From Halobacteriovorax sp. (GTDB taxonomy: Bacteria > Bdellovibrionota > Bacteriovoracia > Bacteriovoracales > Bacteriovoracaceae), in the NCBI GenBank assembly GCA_002686115.1, contig NZAF01000011.1, positions 1 to 10,803 on the forward strand: a stretch of DNA of 10,803 nt, in the 5' to 3' direction. The notes under the pieces are model-generated. The model ran no database searches and had not been told where the DNA came from. It saw only the letters and a program-made list of their open reading frames with translations. Positions 1-7,199 of the stretch are shown in pieces (the stretch's first letter is position 1; every line of letters begins with the position of its first letter). Made by a program: the position numbers and the translations under genes.

Positions 1-2427
1 TCATATACTCATGATGCGACAGGACCAACAGCACCAAGCTTCGTGTCGACGAATCCAAGCTCTCCAAGTAACTCTGATACGACTCCAAATATCATTGGAT
101 CAAGCTCTGCAGATACCGTTAGTGTTGAACTCTTCTCTGATAATACATGTTCAACAAGTCTTGGAAGTGACACGAAAGCAAACTTTGAAGGTGCTGGAAT
201 CGGTATTACAGTAACCGCAAATACCTCAACGACGATATATGCGAGGTCTTCAGATAGTCTTTCAAACACTTCGGCCTGTACACTTTTAACGACATACGTT
301 CACGATAATACGGCACCAACGAATCCGGCATTTTCAAGCACCTCACCGGCTTCTCCAAATAACTCTAGTACTACACCTTCAGTTATTGGTACGGCCTCTG
401 CTGATACTGTGACTGTAAATCTCTATAATGAAAATACTTGTACGACAGCAATAGGTTCAGGAACAAGAGCACAATTTGTAGGCTCTGGAATTACAGCAAG
501 TGCAACACCAAATTTCACAACAACAATTTATGCAGAGGCGCTAGACCAAGCAGGTAATACATCAAGTTGTGTTCTTCTTGTTAGTTATGAGCACGATAAT
601 ACACCACCAAGTGTGCCAAGCTTTTCTTCAAGCTCCCCAGCAAGTCCAAGTAATAGTGATACGGCACCTGAAATTATTGGATCAAGTTCAATTGATACGG
701 TAACGATCAACCTTCATAGTAACTCGTCTTGTACAACTCAAATTGGAACCGGCACAAAAGCAACCTTTGAGGGAGTTGGAATCACGGCAAGTGTAAGTTC
801 GAATTCAACGACGACAATTTACGCCGAAGCTTTAGACAGTATTGGAAATACATCTAACTGTACCCTACTTACCAATTACACACATGATAATATTGGACCA
901 ACCAATCCAGCATTTTCTTCTATTTCACCAAGTTCACCTAATAATTCTTCGACAACCCCTACTCTCATTGGAACGAGCTCTGCTGATACGAGTAGTGTTG
1001 AAGCTTATAGTGATTCAGGTTGTACAACATCAATTGGTTCAGGAACTAAGGTTCAGTTTGAAGGTGGCGGTATCAGCATCACAGGTGCAGCAAATACGAC
1101 AACAACAATCTATCTCATAGCTAGAGATTCTCTATCTAATGACTCTGCTTGTACTTTCATGACAAATTACACCCACGATAACGTAGCCCCTTCAGATGTG
1201 ACAGCTGTCACAGATGGAACAAACTCGACATCGATTACCTCAAGTCCAACGATTAGTTGGAGTGCGGCCACAGATGCTACAACATCAATTGATTACTATG
1301 AAGTCTCAATTGGAACAACTCCTGGTGCAACTGACACCAAGACATGGACAAATGTAGGGAACACAACTTCAACGACAATAACTTCAATATCGCCAAATTT
1401 AAATTCAGGGACTACTTATTATGCAAATGTAAGGGCCATCGATACAGCAGGAAACACTGGGGCCGTATTAAGTGGTGATGGATGGTTAGTGGATGCGACA
1501 CCTCCTTCATCTGTCACAGTAACAGCTAATGGCTGTACCACAAAAACGTTTAAAGGTTCATGGACAGCAAGTAGTGATTCAGAATCGAGTATTGATTATT
1601 ATGAATATAGCATTGGAACAAGTGCTGGTGCAGATGACGAAATCACATGGACGAATGTTGGTACGAACACAAGCATTTCTTTAACGGGACAGTCATTATT
1701 AGAAGCGACTACTTATTACCTCAATGTCAGGGCCACTAATACACTTGGACTCACTTCATCTGTAACGAATGCAAGTACGTCCTGTAGTGACCTTAACACT
1801 TCTCTTCAAGGGTTTTGGCTACTAGGCGAGGCCGCCGGAGCAAGAGTTGATGAACAAGGTGCCAATGATTTAACAGCAAATGGCTCAGTTTCTCAACAAG
1901 TTGGTATTGTTGGAAACAGTACAGGTTTTAATAGCGCAACTTCAGACTACTTAAGTGTGTTAGATGGTGGAGAGCTTACTGTTGGAAATGAAGACTTTTC
2001 AATTTCAGTTTGGGTTTATATTTCAGATAACACAGTCACTCAACCTATCATTACTAAGTGGAATGGTTCAACAAATGAGTACTATCTTGAATATATTGGA
2101 AGCACTGGCTTTAGATTCACTGTAGACTCAGCAAATGTCTCCTTCCCTATCGGAATAACGAATAACACTTGGTATCACGTCATCGCTTATCATGACAGTA
2201 GTAGTGATGTTATTGGACTTGAAATTAATGCAGGAACACCAAACACTACTTCATACACGACAGGTCCAACTTCAGGCGATAGTGTTTTTGAAGTTGGAGC
2301 TCAATCAATTGATGGTAATTACTTTACCGGAAGAATTGACTCGCTTGGTTTTTGGAAAAAAATACTAACTGAATATGAAAGAGATGTTCTCTACAATGCA
2401 GGCTCTGGTCTAGAACCTGCCTTTTAA
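1..2427 (+). CDS. Large secreted/surface protein, C-terminal part: Ig-like repeats, two FN3-like domains, LamG-like domain (5' partial)
   Basis: The frame is open from base 1, and the residues before the first internal GTG (base 43) already match the repeat, so the gene starts left of the window. Visible are 808 codons. Bases 10-1173 encode four 97-residue repeats opening with HDN-x-x-P, each with two Cys 43 residues apart (as in DNTC and NTSAC), probably a disulfide in an Ig-like sandwich. Two FN3-like domains follow (about 1186-1497 and 1498-1794), with paired motifs such as SIDYYE, WTNVG and TTYY-x-NVRA. The end (about 1795-2424) resembles a LamG/concanavalin-type jellyroll: FSISVWVYI, WYHVIAYHD and a closing GRIDSLGFWKK. 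The composition is rich in Ser, Thr and Asn, with no membrane anchor or sorting signal at the C-terminus. The family suggests adhesion or carbohydrate/protein binding outside the cell; the ligand cannot be read. The stop lies 7 bp from the convergent neighbour's stop. Confidence 0.88.
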   Translation, partial: SYTHDATGPTAPSFVSTNPSSPSNSDTTPNIIGSSSADTVSVELFSDNTCSTSLGSDTKANFEGAGIGITVTANTSTTIYARSSDSLSNTSACTLLTTYVHDNTAPTNPAFSSTSPASPNNSSTTPSVIGTASADTVTVNLYNENTCTTAIGSGTRAQFVGSGITASATPNFTTTIYAEALDQAGNTSSCVLLVSYEHDNTPPSVPSFSSSSPASPSNSDTAPEIIGSSSIDTVTINLHSNSSCTTQIGTGTKATFEGVGITASVSSNSTTTIYAEALDSIGNTSNCTLLTNYTHDNIGPTNPAFSSISPSSPNNSSTTPTLIGTSSADTSSVEAYSDSGCTTSIGSGTKVQFEGGGISITGAANTTTTIYLIARDSLSNDSACTFMTNYTHDNVAPSDVTAVTDGTNSTSITSSPTISWSAATDATTSIDYYEVSIGTTPGATDTKTWTNVGNTTSTTITSISPNLNSGTTYYANVRAIDTAGNTGAVLSGDGWLVDATPPSSVTVTANGCTTKTFKGSWTASSDSESSIDYYEYSIGTSAGADDEITWTNVGTNTSISLTGQSLLEATTYYLNVRATNTLGLTSSVTNASTSCSDLNTSLQGFWLLGEAAGARVDEQGANDLTANGSVSQQVGIVGNSTGFNSATSDYLSVLDGGELTVGNEDFSISVWVYISDNTVTQPIITKWNGSTNEYYLEYIGSTGFRFTVDSANVSFPIGITNNTWYHVIAYHDSSSDVIGLEINAGTPNTTSYTTGPTSGDSVFEVGAQSIDGNYFTGRIDSLGFWKKILTEYERDVLYNAGSGLEPAF
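10..1173 (+). repeat. Four tandem 291-bp (97-codon) Ig-like coding repeats
   Basis: The His codon of the HDN/HDA motif recurs at 10, 301, 592, 883 and 1174, exactly 291 bp apart each time, giving four units with no indel. Protein similarity is high (for example SSTTPSVIGT against SSTTPTLIGT), but the DNA differs at many synonymous positions. The units are therefore old, or kept apart in DNA, rather than freshly duplicated. The residues at 1-9 continue the pattern, so more units probably lie upstream. After 1174 the period changes to about 105 codons in the FN3-like part. Confidence 0.93.
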
Positions 2428-2434
2428 GATTACT

Positions 2435-3052
2435 CTAAGCAACATTCTTATAACTCTTACCAATCTTGTAACATGTCATAAGAAGCTGACAATATATATC
2501 ACTCGTTAATTTTATATTGTCTTCAATCTCTTTGTTATCACCAATGAAAGAAACCATCTCAAGTGCCTTTTCTATATGATCCTCATCCTCTTCAGCATGT
2601 ACTCTTATAAATCGTGTCGCCTTTTTACCATGGGCCTTAGAAATGGCTTCAATATAGTCGTCATTTACATAGGCGGCAAGGCCCTCAAGAGCTAATGCCC
2701 AACCAAATGGAGCGATACCAGAGCTCCTTTTTGAAATTCCTACTTGTTTTTCATAAAGGTCTTTAGTTATTTGTAATTCTGGATAATCTTCAATATTTCC
2801 ACCCAGCCTTTTTAAATCTGAAAGAGCTAAGTTTTCATGACCACTTTCCTCATTAGCATGAGAAAGCCATCGATTCTTAATATCTAAATTTTGAGAGTCA
2901 TTCGCAAAAGTATTGAGTAGCTGTTCACTATGAGAAGTATAATAATAAGTCTGTGCCAACCAATTCATATATACACTTTGATCAGTCAGATCAATTTCAT
3001 TAAAAGTCTTAATCAGTCGTTGTACACAGTCTGTGAAAATTTTCTTAGTCAT
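2435..3052 (-). CDS. Heme-oxygenase-fold, probable diiron oxidase-like protein
   Basis: A 205-residue all-helical protein without signal peptide or membrane segment, so cytoplasmic. Candidate metal ligands are regularly placed: H41, H65 and E68/E69, H72 in HANEESGHE, E123 in LALEGLAAY, then H152, D156 and H159 in HAEEDEDH. Paired E-x-x-H and H-x-x-x-D-x-x-H helices are the hallmark of the iron-containing heme-oxygenase-like superfamily (Haem_oxygenas_2; HDO enzymes such as UndA, SznF, BesC and CADD), which use iron and O2 on small amine or acid substrates. The substrate here is unknown. The ATG is well supported by AAGGAG six bases upstream (3059-3064). The gene is divergent from a histidine kinase and tail-to-tail with the repeat protein. 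A TenA/PqqC-like relative without iron is the main alternative. The fold call is fairly sure; the catalytic call is inference. Confidence 0.7.
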   Translation of the reverse strand: MTKKIFTDCVQRLIKTFNEIDLTDQSVYMNWLAQTYYYTSHSEQLLNTFANDSQNLDIKNRWLSHANEESGHENLALSDLKRLGGNIEDYPELQITKDLYEKQVGISKRSSGIAPFGWALALEGLAAYVNDDYIEAISKAHGKKATRFIRVHAEEDEDHIEKALEMVSFIGDNKEIEDNIKLTSDIYCQLLMTCYKIGKSYKNVA

Positions 3053-3058
3053 GAGTAA

Positions 3059-3080
3059 CTCCTTAGGTTAAAAGAGTATA
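3059..3080 (-). promoter_or_regulatory. RBS and -10-like hexamer of the oxidase-like gene
   Basis: On the minus strand, AAGGAG (3059-3064) sits six bases before the ATG at 3052, an ideal Shine-Dalgarno. TATACT (3075-3080) could be the -10 box, giving a short leader of about 15-20 nt. No convincing -35 is seen 17 bp further upstream. Confidence 0.45.
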
Positions 3081-3117
3081 AATCTTTTTTAATAAATACA
3101 GATATTCAGGTACATAC

Positions 3118-3139
3118 TCGATAAAGTTTCGATAAAGAT
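3118..3139. promoter_or_regulatory. Direct repeat TCGATAAAG with 11-bp period, candidate activator site
   Basis: TCGATAAAG occurs at 3118-3126 and again at 3129-3137, an 11-bp period (one helical turn) between the divergent oxidase-like and kinase genes. The second copy covers the position where a -35 would be expected for the TATAAT at 3154. No good -35 hexamer is present there. This is the usual arrangement for activators of the OmpR/PhoB class, which bind head-to-tail repeats at this spacing. The regulator's identity is not visible. Confidence 0.45.
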
Positions 3140-3153
3140 ATAAAAAAATTACC

Positions 3154-3201
3154 TATAATATAAGTCACTGCTACCCAAGTATATGTGTTTATTATAATAT
3201 A
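3154..3201 (+). promoter_or_regulatory. Two copies of TATAATATA, candidate tandem -10 boxes of the kinase gene
   Basis: The nonamer TATAATATA is present at 3154-3162 and 3193-3201, each containing a consensus -10 (TATAAT). Neither has a recognisable -35. The first lies 16 bp after the TCGATAAAG repeats. The second ends its hexamer only eight bases before the kinase ATG, so transcripts from it would be almost leaderless. Local A+T content is high, so chance occurrence of one copy is possible. Confidence 0.4.
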
Positions 3202-3206
3202 CGAAG

Positions 3207-4586
3207 ATGAGTCATGCAGTTGCCAACGTCAATATTAAAATTAAATTAGACCACTTCAAAGAAACGGGTAAAGACCCTAATCTCCTACTTGAAAATACAA
3301 ATTGCAAAATTGATGACTTTAAGAACTTATTTAAAAGAACAAGCTGGGATGACTACTGCCAAATTTTAGAAAACTTAGAAAAATATGGTGAAAAAGGAGA
3401 TATCGAAGAGATCGGAAGAAAGGGAGCTCTCGATATTCAATATAGTTTAGTTCAAAACCTTTTTGCTGCCTTTATACCCATTCGTCTTCTCTTTTGGACG
3501 CAAGCAAAATTCATAGGCCCTTTTCTTTATAAGAATATGAAGTACTCTTTTAAAGTAAAGAAAAGTGGAACCATTGTCATTACGATGGAAGCGAAGGGAA
3601 AAGCTCCCTCAAAAATGTTATGGATAGGATATAAGAATGCTTATATTCACTTTCCAAAACTTCTTGGTGGAAAGCTCCCTGCAGAAGTTAATATGATTCA
3701 CAATGATCATTCAGCAACTTTTGCAATCACGATCATTGAAAAGATTAGTCTTTACGAAAAGCTTAGAACTTTATTAAAAATACCTCTTAGGTTTGATTCA
3801 ACGATTAAACTTCTAAATGAACTTCAAACTAGTGAACTTGAAAATAAAAGGCTAACCAAAGAGCTTGAGAAGCGCAATAGACAACTTGAAACACACTTAA
3901 AGATTATGTCCCATGATATGGCGACAGCGCTAACAATTGCACAAAATACATTAAAAATAGCAATTAAAAAAAATGACACTCAAAAACTACCAAATGCCTT
4001 ACTTAAGGTAGATGATATTATTTCTTTTACAAACCTAACCAAGTACATTCTTTCAGGAAAGAGATTTAAACCATTAAATGAATTAAGCATTAAAAGTGCC
4101 GTTGATTACATACTGAAAAGTTATGAGTCTAAAGCTAAACATAAGAATATTTCTTTTAAGACCTCTTTAAGCGACTCCTCAATTCATGGCGACTTACATC
4201 TCTTTTCATATTCAGTTCTTGGAAATATTATCAGTAACTCAATTAAATTCTCAAATAAGGACTCCGAAATATTAATTTCTTCAAAAGAGATTGGAGATGA
4301 TGTCCAAATTATCATTAGAGATCAAGGTATTGGTATTCCAAAGCAAAGACTTGAGATGTTACTGCATAAGAAGTCAGTAACGACCAAGGGAACTATTGAT
4401 GAATACGGTTCAGGACTCGGTCTAGATATCGTAAAGTCAATTGTTGAAGAATATAATGGTAGTCTCACTATTAAGTCTGTTGTTGATTCTGGAACAGAAG
4501 TTATTATCGCAATGCCAAGGTTCACGCGGCAAAGGCTTCTTGATCAATATCAAAATTCTTCAACTGATCATCAGTTAACCCCGTAA
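3207..4586 (+). CDS. Soluble orphan sensor histidine kinase
   Basis: 459 residues. Residues 1 to about 200 form an N-terminal region I do not recognise, with no convincing membrane span, so sensing is probably cytoplasmic. A coiled coil (about 201-232) leads into a HisKA helix with the phospho-acceptor H236 in MSHDMATALT; the Pro usual in this box is replaced by Ala. The ATPase domain shows the N box (N340, N344), the G1 box DQGIGIP (372-378) and the G2 glycines at 401, 403 and 405 in YGSGLGL. It should autophosphorylate and pass phosphate to a response regulator, but none is encoded nearby. An in-frame stop at 3195-3197 leaves 3207 as the only ATG start. No Shine-Dalgarno precedes it. The last 21 codons overlap the convergent acyltransferase gene. 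The kinase assignment is secure; the signal is unknown. Confidence 0.92.
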   Translation: MSHAVANVNIKIKLDHFKETGKDPNLLLENTNCKIDDFKNLFKRTSWDDYCQILENLEKYGEKGDIEEIGRKGALDIQYSLVQNLFAAFIPIRLLFWTQAKFIGPFLYKNMKYSFKVKKSGTIVITMEAKGKAPSKMLWIGYKNAYIHFPKLLGGKLPAEVNMIHNDHSATFAITIIEKISLYEKLRTLLKIPLRFDSTIKLLNELQTSELENKRLTKELEKRNRQLETHLKIMSHDMATALTIAQNTLKIAIKKNDTQKLPNALLKVDDIISFTNLTKYILSGKRFKPLNELSIKSAVDYILKSYESKAKHKNISFKTSLSDSSIHGDLHLFSYSVLGNIISNSIKFSNKDSEILISSKEIGDDVQIIIRDQGIGIPKQRLEMLLHKKSVTTKGTIDEYGSGLGLDIVKSIVEEYNGSLTIKSVVDSGTEVIIAMPRFTRQRLLDQYQNSSTDHQLTP

Positions 4587-5208
4587 AGTCGAGTCTCTTT
4601 TCCCAGAGTCTTTGAACAAGGTTATTTGATAAGCACTTAGAGTTTCTCATCTCATTATTCTTATTTCTATAAAGTAACATATCACAGTTTAATCCTCGAT
4701 AGAGAAAGTCTTCAATAATAACTTCTGCACCAAATTTTTTACAACGATGGCTAGCACCATTTGTGCGAACAACAGGACCAAATACCATATCTCCATGAAC
4801 AAACTGAGAAAAGAAGAAAGCTAATTCTACAATCATATCAACAACCCTAATGCCATTTAACTCTCCCCTGTAACGATCTCTCACTGTTAAGGACTCAAGC
4901 GTAATACATGAACGTACCCCATTTTTTTGAGTAAATAGGAAAAACTCTTTTGGATAATCCATAAAATAAGTATTTTCCATATGAGCCTCGCACTGGAGGT
5001 TAAAGATATCAACTGACATAATAGCGATGACTTCATTTCCTTTTAAAATGCAGCAAATATACTTTTGTCTCTTCAGGGCATCCGCATTGAAACGATCCCC
5101 AAAGATGTTCTTCCAAACATCTTTAAAACAGGAATAAGCTAAATTATAAATTTCAATCTCTTTTAGAGTCTTAGGATTTGTTGAAATAATAGCGAAAGAA
5201 AAGCTCAT
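4522..5208 (-). CDS. GNAT-like (N-acyl-amino-acid-synthase-type) acyltransferase
   Basis: From the ATG at 5208 the protein has 228 residues. Its middle reads like an acyl-CoA/ACP N-acyltransferase fold: a strand pair CCILKGNEVIAIMSVDIF (about 52-69), the central strand ESLTVRDRYRG (105-115) running into a helix with G115 and G119 in the place of the pyrophosphate-binding loop, and a late block N-x-x-SH-x-C-x-x-FGAEVI preceding YRGLNCDMLLY. Such proteins move an acyl group from CoA or ACP to an amine; FeeM-type N-acyl amino acid synthases and LuxI-like enzymes are relatives of similar size. No substrate is indicated. An upstream in-frame GTG at 5223 would add five residues, but the AGAGGT at 5213-5218 fits only the ATG at 5208. 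It is convergent with the kinase, overlapping it by 65 bp. The fold call is moderate and the exact function open. Confidence 0.6.
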   Translation of the reverse strand: MSFSFAIISTNPKTLKEIEIYNLAYSCFKDVWKNIFGDRFNADALKRQKYICCILKGNEVIAIMSVDIFNLQCEAHMENTYFMDYPKEFFLFTQKNGVRSCITLESLTVRDRYRGELNGIRVVDMIVELAFFFSQFVHGDMVFGPVVRTNGASHRCKKFGAEVIIEDFLYRGLNCDMLLYRNKNNEMRNSKCLSNNLVQRLWEKRLDFTGLTDDQLKNFDIDQEAFAA

Positions 5209-5212
5209 GTTT

Positions 5213-5218
5213 ACCTCT
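5213..5218 (-). promoter_or_regulatory. RBS that sets the acyltransferase start
   Basis: Read on the minus strand, AGAGGT is followed after four bases (AAAC) by the ATG at 5208. It would lie inside the coding sequence if the GTG at 5223 were used, so it favours the ATG. TATAGT at 5222-5227 is a possible -10 just upstream, with no clear -35. Confidence 0.5.
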
Positions 5219-5318
5219 ATCACTATAATCTAAGGTATTTTAAAATATTCTTTTAATCTTTTTTCAAAGTACTGTTTATTGGAAATGAGTCTTTACTACA
5301 TATGCCAAAACAAATGGT

Positions 5319-5341
5319 CTATCTAATAGAAACTATCTAAT
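5319..5341. repeat. Direct repeat CTATCTAAT, 14-bp period, upstream of the acyltransferase
   Basis: CTATCTAAT appears at 5319-5327 and 5333-5341, separated by AGAAA, in the 169-bp gap between recQ and the acyltransferase gene. It could be a regulator site for the downstream gene or chance in AT-rich DNA. No hairpin terminator for recQ is visible in this gap. Confidence 0.3.
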
Positions 5342-5377
5342 ATCTCATGAAAACAATGCAGTGTTCACCGGGAAAGT

Positions 5378-7192
5378 CTAGTGGCACCTTATAAGCTCGA
5401 GAAAGATACTACCGTATTTTTCGCTCTTACTTTTACCTACTCCATAGACATCAAGAAATTCACTTTCGTTACGAGGCTTTTTGATAGAGAGGTCTTTTAG
5501 GGTTTTATCAGAGAATATAACAAAAGGTGGAACACCTTTTTCTTTTGCCATCTTATAACGATGATCTTTTAAAACTTGAAACAATTCTTTATCATAATCT
5601 TCAAATTCTGAATTATTTGTTTTGACAGCTTTTCTATGGGATTTAACCACTCCAAGTTTCTTAGTGACACTAAATTCACTCTCACCTTTTAAGATTTTTC
5701 CAGACTTCTTTGTTAAACCAAGAGTTCTATACTCTGGATTCGAATAGCAAATATACTCATTAAGGATTAAATTTCTTATAATGAGATTCCAGTCACTTCG
5801 TGAAAGATCTGTACCAATACCATAAACTGAGAGTTTATCATGACTATAATCTTTAATTTTTTTATTCTTGGCACCTAGAAGAATGTCGACGACTTGACCT
5901 GCACCAAAGCGTGAGTTTAAGTAATAAATCGTACTTAAGACTTTCTTAGCGTGGATCGTGGCATCAAATGATTCTACTTCATTACTACAAATATCGCAGT
6001 GATCACATTCGTCTTTTGCCTCTTCACCAAAGTAATTAAGGATGAACTTATTGCGACATGAATTTAGCTCACATAATTCAAGCATCATTTTTAACTTACT
6101 TAGTGATATCTCTCGATACTCCTGAGACATCTCAGAATTATCAATAAAGGACTTGGAAATAACAAAGTCATCCATTCCATAGAACATATAAGCAAAAGAT
6201 GGCTCCCCGTCTCTTCCGGCCCGACCTGTCTCTTGGTAATAATTTTCAATATTCTTTGGAAGCCCGTTATGACAAACAAATCGCACATTTGGTTTATCAA
6301 TACCCATCCCAAAAGCTATTGTTGCAACGACAACAATATCATCTTTTCTTTCAAATTTTTTCTGGGCTTTCTCTCTTTGAAGACTTGTTAAACCAGCATG
6401 ATAAGAAATGGCATGATAACCTTTTTTTTGTAAGTTCTTGGTTAAAGTGTCGACCTTATTTCTTGTCTGACAATAAATAATCCCGCACTCACCAGAATGA
6501 GTCTTTAATACCTGCTCTATTTGTTTTGAGACTTGTTCCTTTGCTTCAACTTTGTAATGAATATTTTTTCTCTCAAAACTTGAGATAAAGACATTTGGTT
6601 CATCAAGCTGCAATGAACTTAAAATGTCAGAGCGAACTCTTTTATCTGCAGTCGCAGTAAGTGCAATAATAGGAATATCTTCATAATCATCTTTAATCTT
6701 TCCAAGGCTAAGATAGTCCTCTCTAAAGTCATGACCCCAGCTTGATACACAGTGAGCTTCATCAATAGCAAAAAGACTGATGTCCATATCATCAAGAAGG
6801 TCTCGAACTCTTCCCCCTTGAAACCCTTCAGGTGTTATATAGAGAAGATCGAGTTCTCCTGAAATGGCACTCTCTTCAATTCTCTTATAATCACTATATT
6901 CGAGTGTTGAATTAATAAACTCTGCTCTTACGCCATTTTGCTTAAGCGCATTCACCTGATTTGTCATAAGAGAAATCAGTGGAGAGACCACAATGGCAAC
7001 ACCTTCAAGATAAAGTGCCGGCAATTGATAACATAAAGACTTCCCCGCCCCAGTAGGCATGAGGACAAAAGTATCATCACCATTTATGACTGATTTAATG
7101 ATATCAAGTTGATCACCTCTAAACGAAGGATAACCAAACGTGTCAAACAATATACTTTCTAATTCTCTTTTCAAAATATTCCCTATTCCCAA
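5378..7192 (-). CDS. recQ: ATP-dependent DNA helicase RecQ
   Basis: A 3'-5' DNA helicase acting in recombination and replication-fork repair. All superfamily 2 motifs are present: Walker A MPTGAGKS (K51), DEAHC (144-148) followed by the RecQ aromatic loop SSWGHDF, ALTATA (177-182), IIYCQTR (238-244), VATIAFGMGIDKP (289-301) and QETGRAGRDG (320-329). Four zinc cysteines, C379, C396, C399 and C402, have the E. coli RecQ spacing and start the RQC region. A winged helix follows, including YSHDKLSVYGIG. The last 70 or so residues are an HRDC domain (PPFVIFSDKTL, GVGKSKSEKYG). At 604 residues it is full length. The frame opens with TTG at 7192. A TTG six codons later (7174) has AGGG six bases ahead and may be the true start; no ATG is available. 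recQ is divergent from the porin operon. Confidence 0.96.
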   Translation of the reverse strand: MGIGNILKRELESILFDTFGYPSFRGDQLDIIKSVINGDDTFVLMPTGAGKSLCYQLPALYLEGVAIVVSPLISLMTNQVNALKQNGVRAEFINSTLEYSDYKRIEESAISGELDLLYITPEGFQGGRVRDLLDDMDISLFAIDEAHCVSSWGHDFREDYLSLGKIKDDYEDIPIIALTATADKRVRSDILSSLQLDEPNVFISSFERKNIHYKVEAKEQVSKQIEQVLKTHSGECGIIYCQTRNKVDTLTKNLQKKGYHAISYHAGLTSLQREKAQKKFERKDDIVVVATIAFGMGIDKPNVRFVCHNGLPKNIENYYQETGRAGRDGEPSFAYMFYGMDDFVISKSFIDNSEMSQEYREISLSKLKMMLELCELNSCRNKFILNYFGEEAKDECDHCDICSNEVESFDATIHAKKVLSTIYYLNSRFGAGQVVDILLGAKNKKIKDYSHDKLSVYGIGTDLSRSDWNLIIRNLILNEYICYSNPEYRTLGLTKKSGKILKGESEFSVTKKLGVVKSHRKAVKTNNSEFEDYDKELFQVLKDHRYKMAKEKGVPPFVIFSDKTLKDLSIKKPRNESEFLDVYGVGKSKSEKYGSIFLELIRCH

Positions 7193-7199
7193 CTATAAA

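Noticed and set aside
9..269. Minus-strand open frame over the first repeat
   Set aside because: Mirror frame of the Ig-like repeat; the plus-strand frame is clearly the real one.
842..1120. Plus-strand open frame in another phase of the repeat gene
   Set aside because: Low-complexity Leu/Gln/Ile product caused by the Ser/Thr codons of the repeat protein; no start signal.
10..1173. Tandem repeats as a CRISPR array or satellite DNA
   Set aside because: The 291-bp units are in-frame coding repeats with diverged DNA, without short identical repeats and spacers.
2428..2434. Terminator between the repeat protein and the oxidase-like gene
   Set aside because: Only 7 bp separate the stops and no stem-loop with a T-tract could be found around them.
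4562..4576. Palindrome AACTGA-TCA-TCAGTT as a shared terminator of the kinase and acyltransferase
   Set aside because: Only six AT-rich pairs with a 3-base loop, inside both coding sequences and without a T-tract on either strand.
6199..6480. Open frame on the plus strand inside recQ
   Set aside because: It lies antisense to the conserved helicase motifs V and VI, has no ribosome site, and its translation looks like a shadow.
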